From: an uncultured Pelagibacteraceae bacterium
GTDB taxonomy: Bacteria; Pseudomonadota; Alphaproteobacteria; Pelagibacterales; Pelagibacteraceae
NCBI GenBank assembly: GCA_902587515.1
Contig: CACILM010000003.1
Span: 101,019 to 165,018, forward strand
Direction of reading: 5' to 3'
Length of the DNA: 64,000 nt
Made by a program: the position numbers and the translations under genes. Below are positions 27,482 to 36,738 of the stretch, piece after piece. The notes beneath the pieces were generated by a model. It saw only the letters and a program-made list of their open reading frames with translations, did no database searches and was not told the DNA's origin. How positions within the stretch are numbered: the stretch's first letter is position 1; every line of letters starts with the position of its first letter.

Positions 27482-29604
27482 TTTACTAATCTTAAATTTT
27501 GAGGTTTAGCTCTTAAAATTGACTTACCACGACCTGATAAACTTGGGTTCTTCATGAAATAGGAATGTGCGGAAAAGCCTTTTTCTTGTTCTTTATGATA
27601 GTTTCCCAAACTATCTAAATACCATGTTTCTGATTTATCTTTAAAGTTAGCTAACATAATTTGATCTAAAATTTGCTCATGCACAGTATTGTTTTCTATC
27701 GGAATTATAATTTCAATTCTTCTATCTAAATTTCTAGGCATTAAATCTGCAGATGAAATATATACCTGATTCTCTCGAGAGGGCATAGAACTACCATTTG
27801 CAAAACAATAAATTCTTGAGTGTTCTAAAAATCTGCCAATAAGGCTTTTTACTTTTATATTTTCAGATTGACCTTTAATTCCAGGTCTTAAGCAACACAC
27901 TCCTCTTACTGATAAATTTATTTTTACTCCTGCGTTTGAAGCTTCATAAAATTTCTTAATAATTCCAGGGTCTACAAGAGAATTCATTTTTGCCCATATT
28001 TCTGCAGGTTTTCCTTTACTTGCATTTACAATTTCATTTTCAATTTTTTCTTCAAAAAAATTCCTGCTATTTAATGGAGACATAAAAATTTTATTCAATT
28101 TTTTTGGTTTTGCATAACCAGTTACATAATTGAAAAATTTTTCGACATCTTTGGCCAAGTCTTGATTAGAGCTAAACAGTGATAAGTCAGTATAAATTTT
28201 TGCGTTAATTGGATGATAGTTTCCTGTACCTAAGTGAACATAGCTTCGCGTTTTAGCTCCTTCTTTTCTTAAAACTAAACTTGCCTTTGCATGCGTTTTA
28301 TATTTTGCGAATCCGTAAACAATTTGAACGCCAGCTTTCTCTAGTTTCCTAGATAATTCAATATTAGCTTCCTCATCAAATCGAGCTTTTATTTCTATTA
28401 CGGCTGTAACAACTTTTCCGTTTTCTGCTGCTCTACTTAGTGCTTTTACGATAGGAGAGTCAGGTGTGGTTCGATACAAAGTTTGTTTGATACCGATAAC
28501 TTTGGGATCTTTTGCTGCAGCTTCTAAAAATTGAATTACTACATCAAAAGTTTCAAAAGGGTGGTGTACAACAAAATCTTTACTTCTTATAGCTGAAAAA
28601 AATTTATCATCAAATTCCTTCAATCTTTCAACTTCTCTAGGATTAAACTTTTTAAATCTCAGCTTTGGATCTTTCTTTTTACAAATTTCATCTATATCTT
28701 GTATTCCAACCAATCCTTCAACCTCATAAATATGATCTTCATCCATTTTAAATTTTTTTGAAATAAAATTTAAAAGTTTTTTGTTTGAATTAGTGATTAC
28801 TTCGAGTTTAACTACGTTTCCCCTTCTTCTTTTCTTAATTGCTTTTTCAAAATATCTCACAAGATCAGCAGCTTCATCATCTATTTCAATTTCGCTGTCT
28901 CTAATTATTTTAAACTGCAAACTTGCCTCGATATTATGGTCTGGAAATATTTCATTAGCAAATTTACAAATTACGTCATCAATTGTGACAAATTCATTTA
29001 TTGTTTCAGAATTGTTTAGAGATACAAATTTTGGAAGTGCTCTTGGTATAACTATAATTGCATTTAGTTCTCTTTTTTTTTTTATTCTAGTCATTCTTAG
29101 TAAAATTGCTTGGCCTTTATTTGGTATAAAAGGAAAGGGATGTGATGGGTCAATGGCAGTAGGTGTTATTATAGGATAAATTGTTTCCTGAAAATATTCT
29201 CTTAGATACATAAGATCCTTCTTATTTAGTTCTGACATTTTTCGAATGAAAATTTTTTCTTTCGATAGCTCTTTTTTCAACTCTAGGAATGCTTCGTTTT
29301 GCTTCTTTAATAGATCTTTAGTTTTTAATACGACCCTATTCAATTGATCCTCTGCAGTTAATCCATCTGCGCTTAATTCGTCAAAACCATCTTTAATTTG
29401 ATTAAAAAGTCCAGCGACTCTTACCATAAAAAATTCATCTAAATTTGTACCTGCGATTGATAAAAATTTTACTCTTTCAAATAGAGGATTTGTTTTATCT
29501 TTTGATTCTTCTAAAACACGATCATTAAACTGAAGCCAAGATAATTCTCTGTTTATGAGTTGATTGCTAATATTAGCGTTTTCTGAAAATGATGCTTTCG
29601 ACAT
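27478..29604 (-). CDS. ppk: Polyphosphate kinase (PPK1)
   Basis: Polymerises ATP gamma-phosphate into polyphosphate. The 708 residues have the PPK1 domain order: N-terminal helical domain (RELSWLQFNDRVLEE near 19), head domain, and two phospholipase-D-like catalytic domains. The catalytic histidine motifs are THAKASL near 425 and HLGTGNYHP near 448. It is the first gene of ppk-ppx and diverges from sixA across 22 bases. Confidence 0.96.
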   Translation of the reverse strand: MSKASFSENANISNQLINRELSWLQFNDRVLEESKDKTNPLFERVKFLSIAGTNLDEFFMVRVAGLFNQIKDGFDELSADGLTAEDQLNRVVLKTKDLLKKQNEAFLELKKELSKEKIFIRKMSELNKKDLMYLREYFQETIYPIITPTAIDPSHPFPFIPNKGQAILLRMTRIKKKRELNAIIVIPRALPKFVSLNNSETINEFVTIDDVICKFANEIFPDHNIEASLQFKIIRDSEIEIDDEAADLVRYFEKAIKKRRRGNVVKLEVITNSNKKLLNFISKKFKMDEDHIYEVEGLVGIQDIDEICKKKDPKLRFKKFNPREVERLKEFDDKFFSAIRSKDFVVHHPFETFDVVIQFLEAAAKDPKVIGIKQTLYRTTPDSPIVKALSRAAENGKVVTAVIEIKARFDEEANIELSRKLEKAGVQIVYGFAKYKTHAKASLVLRKEGAKTRSYVHLGTGNYHPINAKIYTDLSLFSSNQDLAKDVEKFFNYVTGYAKPKKLNKIFMSPLNSRNFFEEKIENEIVNASKGKPAEIWAKMNSLVDPGIIKKFYEASNAGVKINLSVRGVCCLRPGIKGQSENIKVKSLIGRFLEHSRIYCFANGSSMPSRENQVYISSADLMPRNLDRRIEIIIPIENNTVHEQILDQIMLANFKDKSETWYLDSLGNYHKEQEKGFSAHSYFMKNPSLSGRGKSILRAKPQNLRLVK

Positions 29605-29626
29605 ATTTAAATGTTAAATTAAAAAT

Positions 29627-30151
29627 ATGTTTAAATTATATGCGATGAGACATGCTAAATCTAGTTGGGATTTTCCAGATTTAGATGATCATGACAGGCC
29701 ATTGAATAAAAGAGGGGAAAATTCAGCAAAATTAATTTGTGAATTTTTTATTAAAAAGAAGTTAAAATTTGATTTAGTTTATTGCTCATCCTCAAAAAGG
29801 ACAATACAAACATTAAATATATTGTCAGAAAAAATCAGTTTTAAGAAAATTATTAAAAAAAAAGCGCTTTATCATGCTAGTGAGGATGAAATTATTCATA
29901 TCTTAAAACAAACAGTTGATAATTATAAAACTTTACTTTTAATCAATCATGAACCTTCAATTAGTGAACTCATAAATCGAATCTGTCTTAAAGAAAACTC
30001 CGAACAATTTGAAAATTTAAAAAGAAAATTTCCTACTGCAGCCGTTGCTGAAGTAAGTTTTAATTTCAATGATTGGGAAAAGTTATCAAAAGTTAAAGGA
30101 AAATTAATATCATTTATAAAGCCAAAAGATCTTCAAACATCTAAGGAATAG
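29627..30151 (+). CDS. sixA: Phosphohistidine phosphatase SixA-like
   Basis: A 174-residue histidine-phosphatase protein. The catalytic RH is in YAMRHAKSSWD (His9), with the second half SSSKRTIQT near 57 and INHEPSISE near 107. SixA removes phosphate from phosphohistidine in signalling proteins. It lies between ppk (divergent) and phoB (convergent, tails overlapping by 19 bases), but a link to phosphate signalling is only suggested by position. Confidence 0.88.
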   Translation: MFKLYAMRHAKSSWDFPDLDDHDRPLNKRGENSAKLICEFFIKKKLKFDLVYCSSSKRTIQTLNILSEKISFKKIIKKKALYHASEDEIIHILKQTVDNYKTLLLINHEPSISELINRICLKENSEQFENLKRKFPTAAVAEVSFNFNDWEKLSKVKGKLISFIKPKDLQTSKE

Positions 30152-30816
30152 CCAGCAGATCTTACTGTTCTGATAAGATCTTTCTTGCCATCAATATTTA
30201 TTGCTTTTCTTAGTCTTCTTATATGAACATCTATAGTTCTGGACTCAACATAAATATCATCTCCCCATACAGAATTTAGAAGTTGCTCACGCGAATATAC
30301 TCTTTTTGGATTCTTTATTAAAAAATCAATTAGTTTAAATTCGGTTGGGCCGACTATAACTTGTTTATCTGCTCTATAAACTCTTCGTTGAACTCTATCT
30401 ACTTTAAGATCCTCAAATACTACAACATCAGCGGCAACACTTGGTTTAGATCTCTTTAATAAAGCGTTAACTCTTGCAATAAGTTCTTTTTGGCTGAATG
30501 GCTTAGTTACGTAGTCATCAGCTCCTGTTTCAAATCCTTTAAGTTTGTCTTCTTCCTCACCTTTGGCTGTTAACATAATGATTGGGATATTTTTGTGAAG
30601 ATTGCTTCTTTTCAAATTTTTACAGACTTCAACACCTGAAATATCTGGCAACATCCAATCTAATAAAATTAAATCAGGATTTTTTTCCTTTATATTTCTA
30701 ATAGCGTCTTCTCCATTGACTGCATAATCAACTTTGTGACCCTCTTTTTCTAAATTGTATTTAAGTAAAGTTACGATGGGTATTTCATCTTCAACAATGA
30801 ATAAATTTGCCCTCAT
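30133..30816 (-). CDS. phoB: Phosphate regulon response regulator PhoB
   Basis: A 227-residue OmpR-family regulator. The receiver domain has the acidic pocket (ED near 11), the phosphorylation site LLDWMLPDISG near Asp54, and the DDYVTKPF motif near 100; the C-terminal winged helix contains RTIDVHIRRLRKAI near 200. It would activate the pst and related promoters when PhoR phosphorylates it. It is the last gene of pstSCAB-phoU-phoB and shares one base with phoU. Confidence 0.95.
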   Translation of the reverse strand: MRANLFIVEDEIPIVTLLKYNLEKEGHKVDYAVNGEDAIRNIKEKNPDLILLDWMLPDISGVEVCKNLKRSNLHKNIPIIMLTAKGEEEDKLKGFETGADDYVTKPFSQKELIARVNALLKRSKPSVAADVVVFEDLKVDRVQRRVYRADKQVIVGPTEFKLIDFLIKNPKRVYSREQLLNSVWGDDIYVESRTIDVHIRRLRKAINIDGKKDLIRTVRSAGYSLDV

Positions 30817-31496
30817 TATCCTTTTGGTCGGTCTCCCTCTAAATAATCTCCTGTAATCAGAAAATAAACTTGCTCTGCAATATTGGTTGCATGATCTCCA
30901 ATCCTCTCAATATTTTTAAGCATGAAAAGTAGTTGGGTTACTTTTTGTACATCGTTTTTATTTTTTTCTAAATGCTTTACTGCAGCTTCCATATTAGAAT
31001 TAGTCATTTGATCTATTTCTTCATCAGAATTCCAAACATTTTCTGCTGTATCTTTAGCTCTATGTAAATACGAATTTAAAACTGCATTGACTTGTTTTGA
31101 TGCTTTTAAACCAGCTATTTCGAAATTTTTAGTAATATCATTAGGTAAATCAGTTCCAATTTTAGTTAATCGTTTTGAGATGTTTTTTGCTAAATCACCA
31201 ATTCTCTCTAAGTCTGAAGAAACTTTTAAGGCAACAACTGTTTCTCTTAAATCTATTGCCATAGGTTGCCTTAAGGCAATCAAATTTACAACTTGCTCTT
31301 CTATATTTATTTCATACTTATCAGTCAATTCGTCATCTTTGATAGATTTTTCTGCTAAACTAATGTCTTTTTTAACTAAAGATTGAATAGTGTTTTCAAG
31401 CTGTTTCTCAACTCCAGTTCCCATTTTCACTATTGTATCTTTTAATAACTGAAGTTGCTCTTCGTAAGATTTTACAATGTGCGGTTTTTCACTCAT
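30816..31496 (-). CDS. phoU: Phosphate transport regulator PhoU
   Basis: A 226-residue all-helical protein with two PhoU repeats; each carries a metal-cluster-type motif (SSDLERIGDLAKNI near 91 and LKNIERIGDHATNI near 192). It couples Pst transporter state to PhoR and dampens the response when phosphate is plentiful. It overlaps pstB and phoB by one base each. Confidence 0.95.
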   Translation of the reverse strand: MSEKPHIVKSYEEQLQLLKDTIVKMGTGVEKQLENTIQSLVKKDISLAEKSIKDDELTDKYEINIEEQVVNLIALRQPMAIDLRETVVALKVSSDLERIGDLAKNISKRLTKIGTDLPNDITKNFEIAGLKASKQVNAVLNSYLHRAKDTAENVWNSDEEIDQMTNSNMEAAVKHLEKNKNDVQKVTQLLFMLKNIERIGDHATNIAEQVYFLITGDYLEGDRPKG

Positions 31497-32251
31497 TAAC
31501 CAAACCTTCCTGTAATATAATCCTGAGTTTGCTGATTATCAGGATTTTTAAATATTTTATCTGTTGGTCCAAATTCTATAAGTTTTCCCAAATGAAAGAA
31601 ACCTGTTTTTTGAGATACCCTAGCTGCTTGTGACATTGAGTGGGTAACTATCACAATTGTGACCTCTTTTTTAAGATCATCTATAAGTTCTTCAATTTGA
31701 GCTGTTGCTATTGGGTCAAGCGCTGAACATGGTTCGTCCATAAGAATCACTTCTGGACTTACAGATATAGCTCTAGCAATACATAGTCGTTGCTGTTGAC
31801 CTCCTGATAAACCAGTTCCGATTTCATCAAGTCTATCTTTAACTTCGTTCCACAAGGCAGCTTTTTTCAAACTTGTTTCAACTATTTGATCCATTTCTTC
31901 TTTGCTCTGTGCAATACCGTGAATAGTAGGACCATAAGCTACATTTTCATAAATTGTTTTAGGGAATGGATTGGGTTTTTGAAAAACCATACCAACGTTC
32001 TCCCTAAGTCTCACAACATCTAACTTTCTTGAATTCAGTTCTAGGTTGTCCATTTTAATACTGCCTTCAACTCTACAAATTTCTATGACGTCGTTCATCC
32101 TGTTCAAGCATCTTAAGAAAGTAGACTTTCCACACCCAGATGGTCCAATTAAAGCTGTAACTTCTTTTTCTGCTATATCTATAGAGACGTCAAATAATGC
32201 CTGTTTGGATCCGTAATAAACATTTACATTTTCCGCTTTTATTTTACTCAT
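31496..32251 (-). CDS. pstB: Phosphate ABC transporter ATPase PstB
   Basis: ATPase that powers phosphate uptake, 251 residues. Walker A is GPSGCGKST near residue 33, the signature is [14 protein letters not shown] near 148, Walker B is [13 protein letters not shown] near 168, and the switch His is in VTHSM near 204. The family hallmark RCLNRMND follows Walker A. It is coupled to pstA (abutting) and phoU. Confidence 0.97.
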   Translation of the reverse strand: MSKIKAENVNVYYGSKQALFDVSIDIAEKEVTALIGPSGCGKSTFLRCLNRMNDVIEICRVEGSIKMDNLELNSRKLDVVRLRENVGMVFQKPNPFPKTIYENVAYGPTIHGIAQSKEEMDQIVETSLKKAALWNEVKDRLDEIGTGLSGGQQQRLCIARAISVSPEVILMDEPCSALDPIATAQIEELIDDLKKEVTIVIVTHSMSQAARVSQKTGFFHLGKLIEFGPTDKIFKNPDNQQTQDYITGRFG

Positions 32252-33523
32252 TTAACTCCATTTCTTTTCAAATTTGTGTCTAACGATTTGAGCTGCCAAG
32301 TTCATTAAAATTAAAAAAGCTAGAAGCACCATAATACATGCAGATACTTTTTCAACAAAACCCCTCTCAGCACTTTCTGACCATATATATATCTGAACTG
32401 GTAAACTTGCAGCAGGATCAACTGGCGTACCAGGTATTGTATTCACAAAAGCAACCATTCCTATTAAAATTAAAGGGGCTGTTTCCCCTAAAGCTTGAGC
32501 CAAGCCAATTATCGTTCCAGATAAAGTTCCAGGCATTGATAGTGGCACAGTATGATGCATGGTTGTTTGCATATTACTTGCACCCATCGCTAAAGCAGCT
32601 TCTCTTATACTTGGGGGAACAGCTTTTAAAGAAGCTCTTGCAGCAATAATTATTGTTGGTAATGTCATAAGAGACAAAGTAATTCCTCCAACAAGTGGTG
32701 TCGATCTTGGTAAATTAAAAACTGCTAATAAAACACCAAGACCTAGCAAACCAAATACTATCGATGGAACAGCTGCTAAATTATTAATGTTTACTTCTAT
32801 AAAATCTGTAAATTTATTTTTTGGTGCGAATTCCTCGAGATAAATTGCAGCTAACACTGCAACAGGAAATGAAAACGCTAAACATACTAGTATACTAAAA
32901 ACTGTTCCCATAAACGAGCTAGCTATACCTGCTAGTTCTGCCTCTCTTGAATCAGGACTTGTAAAAAAACTAATGTTAAACTCTGATAAAATATCTCCTC
33001 TTTCATTAAGCATATCGTAAATCTGCAACTGGTAATCATTTACTCTTCTATCCTCCTCAGGAATATCTCTTGGATAATTTCCCTTATGAACTTGATCAAC
33101 ATCATCAGAAGCTGTTAATTTTATGGGCACTATTTTACCTAGATAGTCTGGATTTTTTAAAAGTAGATCTTTAACCTCTGCCTCATACTTATACGAAACC
33201 ATTTGTATCAATTGACGATCCTCTTCTTCAGGAAGTCCAGGATCTAATGAGGTCATAGCTTTGTAAGCAACATCATAATAGTCTGCATTTTCTAAATCAT
33301 CTTTTGATGGGCTTTCTGCATCGATTAAAAGTAATTCTTTATCATAATGAACTTCTGTTACTATCCAAGTTTTTTGGAAAGCTGAGTAACCTTTTGAAAA
33401 TATCTGAAACATAAAAACTGCTAAAAAGCTTAAAGCTAATCCTATAGCTATTTTGCCATACCATTGAAATCTTCTTTCAGCGTTATATCTTTTTTTTAAT
33501 AAATTTTTCTTAAAACTATTCAT
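32252..33523 (-). CDS. pstA: Phosphate ABC transporter permease PstA (long form)
   Basis: Inner-membrane permease, 423 residues from the ATG at 33523. This start is preferred over 33547 because AGGGA lies six bases upstream and it overlaps the pstC stop in ATGAATAG. An extended N-terminal helix and a periplasmic insertion of about 150 residues precede the conserved core; the EAA-loop is REAALAMGASNMQT near 310. The long form is common in alphaproteobacteria, in contrast to roughly 300 residues in E. coli. Confidence 0.94.
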   Translation of the reverse strand: MNSFKKNLLKKRYNAERRFQWYGKIAIGLALSFLAVFMFQIFSKGYSAFQKTWIVTEVHYDKELLLIDAESPSKDDLENADYYDVAYKAMTSLDPGLPEEEDRQLIQMVSYKYEAEVKDLLLKNPDYLGKIVPIKLTASDDVDQVHKGNYPRDIPEEDRRVNDYQLQIYDMLNERGDILSEFNISFFTSPDSREAELAGIASSFMGTVFSILVCLAFSFPVAVLAAIYLEEFAPKNKFTDFIEVNINNLAAVPSIVFGLLGLGVLLAVFNLPRSTPLVGGITLSLMTLPTIIIAARASLKAVPPSIREAALAMGASNMQTTMHHTVPLSMPGTLSGTIIGLAQALGETAPLILIGMVAFVNTIPGTPVDPAASLPVQIYIWSESAERGFVEKVSACIMVLLAFLILMNLAAQIVRHKFEKKWS

Positions 33524-34892
33524 ATTTTTCCCTATATTTTTTAACAACTGAAAGAGCGATTACATTTAAGAGTAAAGTTACTATAAATAAAGATATTCCT
33601 AATGCAAAAGCTGATTGAGTTTTTGGATCTCCAAATTGTTGGTCTCCAATTAAAATTACTACAATTTGCGCTGTAATGGTAGAAGTTGACTCAAGTGGAT
33701 TCATTGTAAGATTAGCCGCTAGTCCTGAGGCCATTACAACAATCATTGTTTCTCCTACCGCTCTCGATACTGCTAAAAGTATCGAACCTACGATACCAGG
33801 TAGGGCTGCTGGAAAAATTACTTTTTTTACAGTTTCAGATTTTGTTGCGCCCATTGCGTAACTCCCATCTCTTAAATTTTGAGGTACTGCCGTCATAACG
33901 TCATCGCTTAGACTTGAAATAAAAGGAATTATCATTACTCCCATAACTGCTCCTGCAGCTAAAGCGCTCTCCGCTGAAACTTCTAAACCCATAGCGTTAC
34001 CAATTTCTTTAACAAAAGGACCGACGGTTAAAGCTGCAAAAAAACCATATACCACTGTTGGAATACCAGCTAAAATCTCAATAATAGGTTTCGCATATTT
34101 TCTTATGCCTCTTCCAGCATACTCAGATAGATATATCCCACTCAGCAAACCTATGGGGATGGCAACACACATTGCAATAAAAGCAATAAAAAAAGTTCCA
34201 GCAAATAAAGGCACAGCTCCGAAAGCATCCTTCATTAATTCAGGATCTGGTTGGCCATCTCTTACAAAAGTTTTAGCAGGATACCAATGAGTTCCGAATA
34301 TAAAGTCAAAGATTTTTACTGCTTGAAAAAACCTAATCGCTTCGAATAAAAGTGAAAAAACTATTCCGATTGTAACTAAAACTGCGCCTAATGATGCAAC
34401 AAATAACACCCATTTAAGAAAAATTTCTACTGGTTCTCTCATTCGATCATTTTTCTGAACAGATCTATACGCAAAACTCAGAGAGAAAATTAAAATTGCT
34501 AAAATAATTGCTACTTTAGCGCTGTTAGCTATTCCTTTTAATTGAATGTACTTATTAGCAGACTCATCTAGAAAATTAGTAATATTTCCCGTGTAAGTTC
34601 CTGCGGCTAATGCTTTAACCTTTGTGTAAATAAGCTGAAGCTCGTTTTTGGTTAAGTTCTGATCAGTGTAATCTTGTAAAATAAATGTTTTAACTATTGA
34701 TGGTTCAAAAACTGACCAAAGAGCAAAAATTATTAATGCTGGTGCAGCACACCAAGCAGCTAAATAATATCCATAAAATTTTGGTAATGCCGTAAGTCTT
34801 TGTGATGATTGAATAACTAGAGCTTTTTTTCTACCGAAATAATAACTTGTGAAAGCTAAGAGAATAATAAAAGTTACAAGTATTAAATTCAT
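33516..34892 (-). CDS. pstC: Phosphate ABC transporter permease PstC (long form)
   Basis: Inner-membrane permease of 458 residues, longer than the usual 320 owing to extra N-terminal helices and a periplasmic segment (residues 1-200). The core has about six helices with the EAA-loop DGSYAMGATKSETV near 340 and the GIPTVVYGFFA motif near 272. It follows pstS across a strong hairpin, which probably keeps permease levels below those of the binding protein. Confidence 0.94.
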   Translation of the reverse strand: MNLILVTFIILLAFTSYYFGRKKALVIQSSQRLTALPKFYGYYLAAWCAAPALIIFALWSVFEPSIVKTFILQDYTDQNLTKNELQLIYTKVKALAAGTYTGNITNFLDESANKYIQLKGIANSAKVAIILAILIFSLSFAYRSVQKNDRMREPVEIFLKWVLFVASLGAVLVTIGIVFSLLFEAIRFFQAVKIFDFIFGTHWYPAKTFVRDGQPDPELMKDAFGAVPLFAGTFFIAFIAMCVAIPIGLLSGIYLSEYAGRGIRKYAKPIIEILAGIPTVVYGFFAALTVGPFVKEIGNAMGLEVSAESALAAGAVMGVMIIPFISSLSDDVMTAVPQNLRDGSYAMGATKSETVKKVIFPAALPGIVGSILLAVSRAVGETMIVVMASGLAANLTMNPLESTSTITAQIVVILIGDQQFGDPKTQSAFALGISLFIVTLLLNVIALSVVKKYREKYE

Positions 34893-34909
34893 ATTGAGCT
34901 TCCAGAGAT

Positions 34910-34936
34910 AAAAAGGGGGTAAAATACCCCCTTTTT
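34910..34936 (-). terminator. Partial terminator between pstS and pstC
   Basis: An 11-bp perfect stem AAAAAGGGGGT / ACCCCCTTTTT with loop of five bases lies 15 bases after the pstS stop. On the transcribed strand it ends in a U-run, so it is a canonical Rho-independent hairpin. As pstC has no other visible promoter, leaky termination here would give more PstS than PstC, as known for binding-protein operons. Confidence 0.8.
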
Positions 34937-34951
34937 GTTTAATTGATACTA

Positions 34952-35956
34952 CTACTTCTTAGCAGGCATGTTAACTAACTTCGTAGCGTTAGTTCTAGAT
35001 GTTTTGTATAACTTGCCATCTAGAGGTACTAGCCCGATATCAGTTAAATAACCTTTATTACCCATAGCTTTTTTACTTGTGAACTCTTTTACGAATTCAT
35101 GTAAGCCAGGTACAACGCCCACGTGAGCTTTTTTCACATAGAAGAATAAAGGTCTTGCAACTGCGTAACTGTAATCTTGAATCGAAGATAGACTTGGTTG
35201 ACCACCTTCAATGCTTGCAGCTTGCAATTTATCTTTTGCAGCTAAGAAATAACTGAAACCAAAGAAACCGAACATTTCTTTGTCCGCAGCTAATTTTTGA
35301 ATAATAAGTGAGTCGTTCTCACCAACTTCAATTACCGCACCATCTTCTCTTAACGCTTTATATTTAGCGCCAGCTTTTTTAGAAGCATCATCGATACCTT
35401 TTTTCATTACTAATGAATTCCAAGCATCTCTTGTTCCTGATGTTCCTGGAGGCACCATAACTTTGATAGGGTAGTTTGGTAATGATGGGTCGATATCACT
35501 CCAATTTTTATATGGATTTGGTACTAACGCACCATCTTTAGCAACTTCTTTTGCTAATGCTGCCCATAATTGTTTTTTTGTAAAGTTTACTGGTTTAGCA
35601 TCTTTAGAATAAGCTAACGTTATTCCGTCGTTACCAACTGTAATCTCTACGATTTCTTCAACACCATTTTTTTGACATAGCGCATACTCTTTAGCCTTCA
35701 TAGCTCTAGATGCATTTGTTATGTCTGGGTGCTCTGTACCAACTCCAGCACAGAATAATTTAGCTCCACCACCTGTTCCTGTTGACTCGATTACTGGTGT
35801 TTTAAATTTACCAGACGAACCAAATCTTTCAGCAACGATTGTTGCATAAGGGAATACAGTTGAAGAACCTACGATTTTAATCTGATCTCTAGCTTGAGCA
35901 GAAGTTACAACTAACATTGCAACTAATGAAGCTAAAGCGATTGATAGTTTTCTCAT
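34952..35956 (-). CDS. pstS: Periplasmic phosphate-binding protein PstS
   Basis: High-affinity phosphate-binding protein, 334 residues, with a Sec signal peptide ending near residue 22 (VVTSAQA). Phosphate-contact motifs are IVGSSTVFPYA near 28, STGTGGGAKLF near 58 and PPGTSGTRDAW near 168. In SAR11 this is among the most abundant proteins under phosphate limitation. A Pho-box-like element lies about 75 bases upstream (36032-36053), and a hairpin follows the gene. Confidence 0.97.
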   Translation of the reverse strand: MRKLSIALASLVAMLVVTSAQARDQIKIVGSSTVFPYATIVAERFGSSGKFKTPVIESTGTGGGAKLFCAGVGTEHPDITNASRAMKAKEYALCQKNGVEEIVEITVGNDGITLAYSKDAKPVNFTKKQLWAALAKEVAKDGALVPNPYKNWSDIDPSLPNYPIKVMVPPGTSGTRDAWNSLVMKKGIDDASKKAGAKYKALREDGAVIEVGENDSLIIQKLAADKEMFGFFGFSYFLAAKDKLQAASIEGGQPSLSSIQDYSYAVARPLFFYVKKAHVGVVPGLHEFVKEFTSKKAMGNKGYLTDIGLVPLDGKLYKTSRTNATKLVNMPAKK

Positions 35957-36004
35957 TGTTTATCCTTTCATTTATTAATTAATTAACAAACATTGTATTC
36001 ATAG

Positions 36005-36024
36005 AATTAAGAGGACTCTTAATT
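36005..36024. repeat. Perfect inverted repeat in the pstS leader
   Basis: AATTAAGAG (36005-36013) and CTCTTAATT (36016-36024) form a 9-bp perfect inverted repeat with a two-base centre, about 50 bases before the pstS ATG and just downstream of the Pho box. It overlaps the likely transcription start, so it could be an operator, a 5' mRNA hairpin, or part of the terminator of the upstream gene. Confidence 0.55.
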
Positions 36025-36031
36025 ATTGCAG

Positions 36032-36053
36032 ATATGTTACAAATTTATTAAAA
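36032..36053 (-). promoter_or_regulatory. Pho-box-like element upstream of pstS
   Basis: On the minus strand two 7-mers with an 11-base pitch, TTTTAAT-AAAT-TTGTAAC, followed by ATAT. This matches the architecture of PhoB sites (7-mer, 4-base spacer, 7-mer; E. coli CTGTCAT repeats). The same 22-base stretch occurs with three mismatches upstream of plcP (39843-39864). An AT-rich -10 (TAATTA) can be placed ten bases downstream. PhoB binding is inferred. Confidence 0.65.
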
Positions 36054-36063
36054 TGATAACTTT

Positions 36064-36675
36064 TTAGTTGAACTTTCTAGTTATCTCGATTTGTTGATAA
36101 TCAGAGGCTAAAGACCCTCCGCAACTAAAAGGTCTTACTTTATTTTTAACTGCGTAGGATTGAGTTGGCTTTAATGTAACTTCTAGTTGTACAAAGTTAA
36201 CTAATTTTTGAGTAAAACCTTTATCATATCTCCAAGCATTCCATTGTGTTGGAGCGGTGAATACTTCACTTAAATAAGATGCAGCTTTTGAGTGAATCAT
36301 ATTGCTCTCGTTTTGTCCTTTTAAAAGATTATTTTTAACTTTTTCAAAAATTTTTCTACATTTAATTGAGTCCACCATGTACGAGTTAGCATTTAAATGA
36401 GTGCTCATCGGTGCTGACACAATTAATTGAATTCCATCGTCTCTTCTAGAAAATAAAGCTTCAGTATAAATTGTAGATACATTTTTATTATCTACTTCAA
36501 GAACTAAATCGTTTTTAGCTTGCCTAAGATCGTTTTTAAGTCTTAAAAGTCCAAGATCAAAAACTGTGAGAGGTTGAGAACGTAAAGTTTTCTCAATTAA
36601 GTTTACATCTGCCTTAACAGTTGTAAAAGTTAAAGTTAATAAAACCAGAATTATATAATTTGTTATTCTAGTCAT
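36064..36675 (-). CDS. Unknown exported protein between phoR and pstS
   Basis: A 203-residue protein that I do not recognise. It has a cleavable signal peptide (hydrophobic residues 7-20, cleavage after VKA at about residue 22), no further membrane segments, and only two cysteines in the mature part (106 and 185), which could form a disulphide. It is flanked by phoR (63 bases upstream) and the pstS promoter (its stop is ten bases from the Pho box), so it belongs to the phosphate region and may be read through from phoR. A periplasmic role in phosphate scavenging or sensing is possible but unproven. Confidence 0.8.
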   Translation of the reverse strand: MTRITNYIILVLLTLTFTTVKADVNLIEKTLRSQPLTVFDLGLLRLKNDLRQAKNDLVLEVDNKNVSTIYTEALFSRRDDGIQLIVSAPMSTHLNANSYMVDSIKCRKIFEKVKNNLLKGQNESNMIHSKAASYLSEVFTAPTQWNAWRYDKGFTQKLVNFVQLEVTLKPTQSYAVKNKVRPFSCGGSLASDYQQIEITRKFN

Positions 36676-36738
36676 ACTAGAATTTTAACTATTTTACTGT
36701 CTATCTCAAGACATAATTTAATAAATTTGTGATATTTG

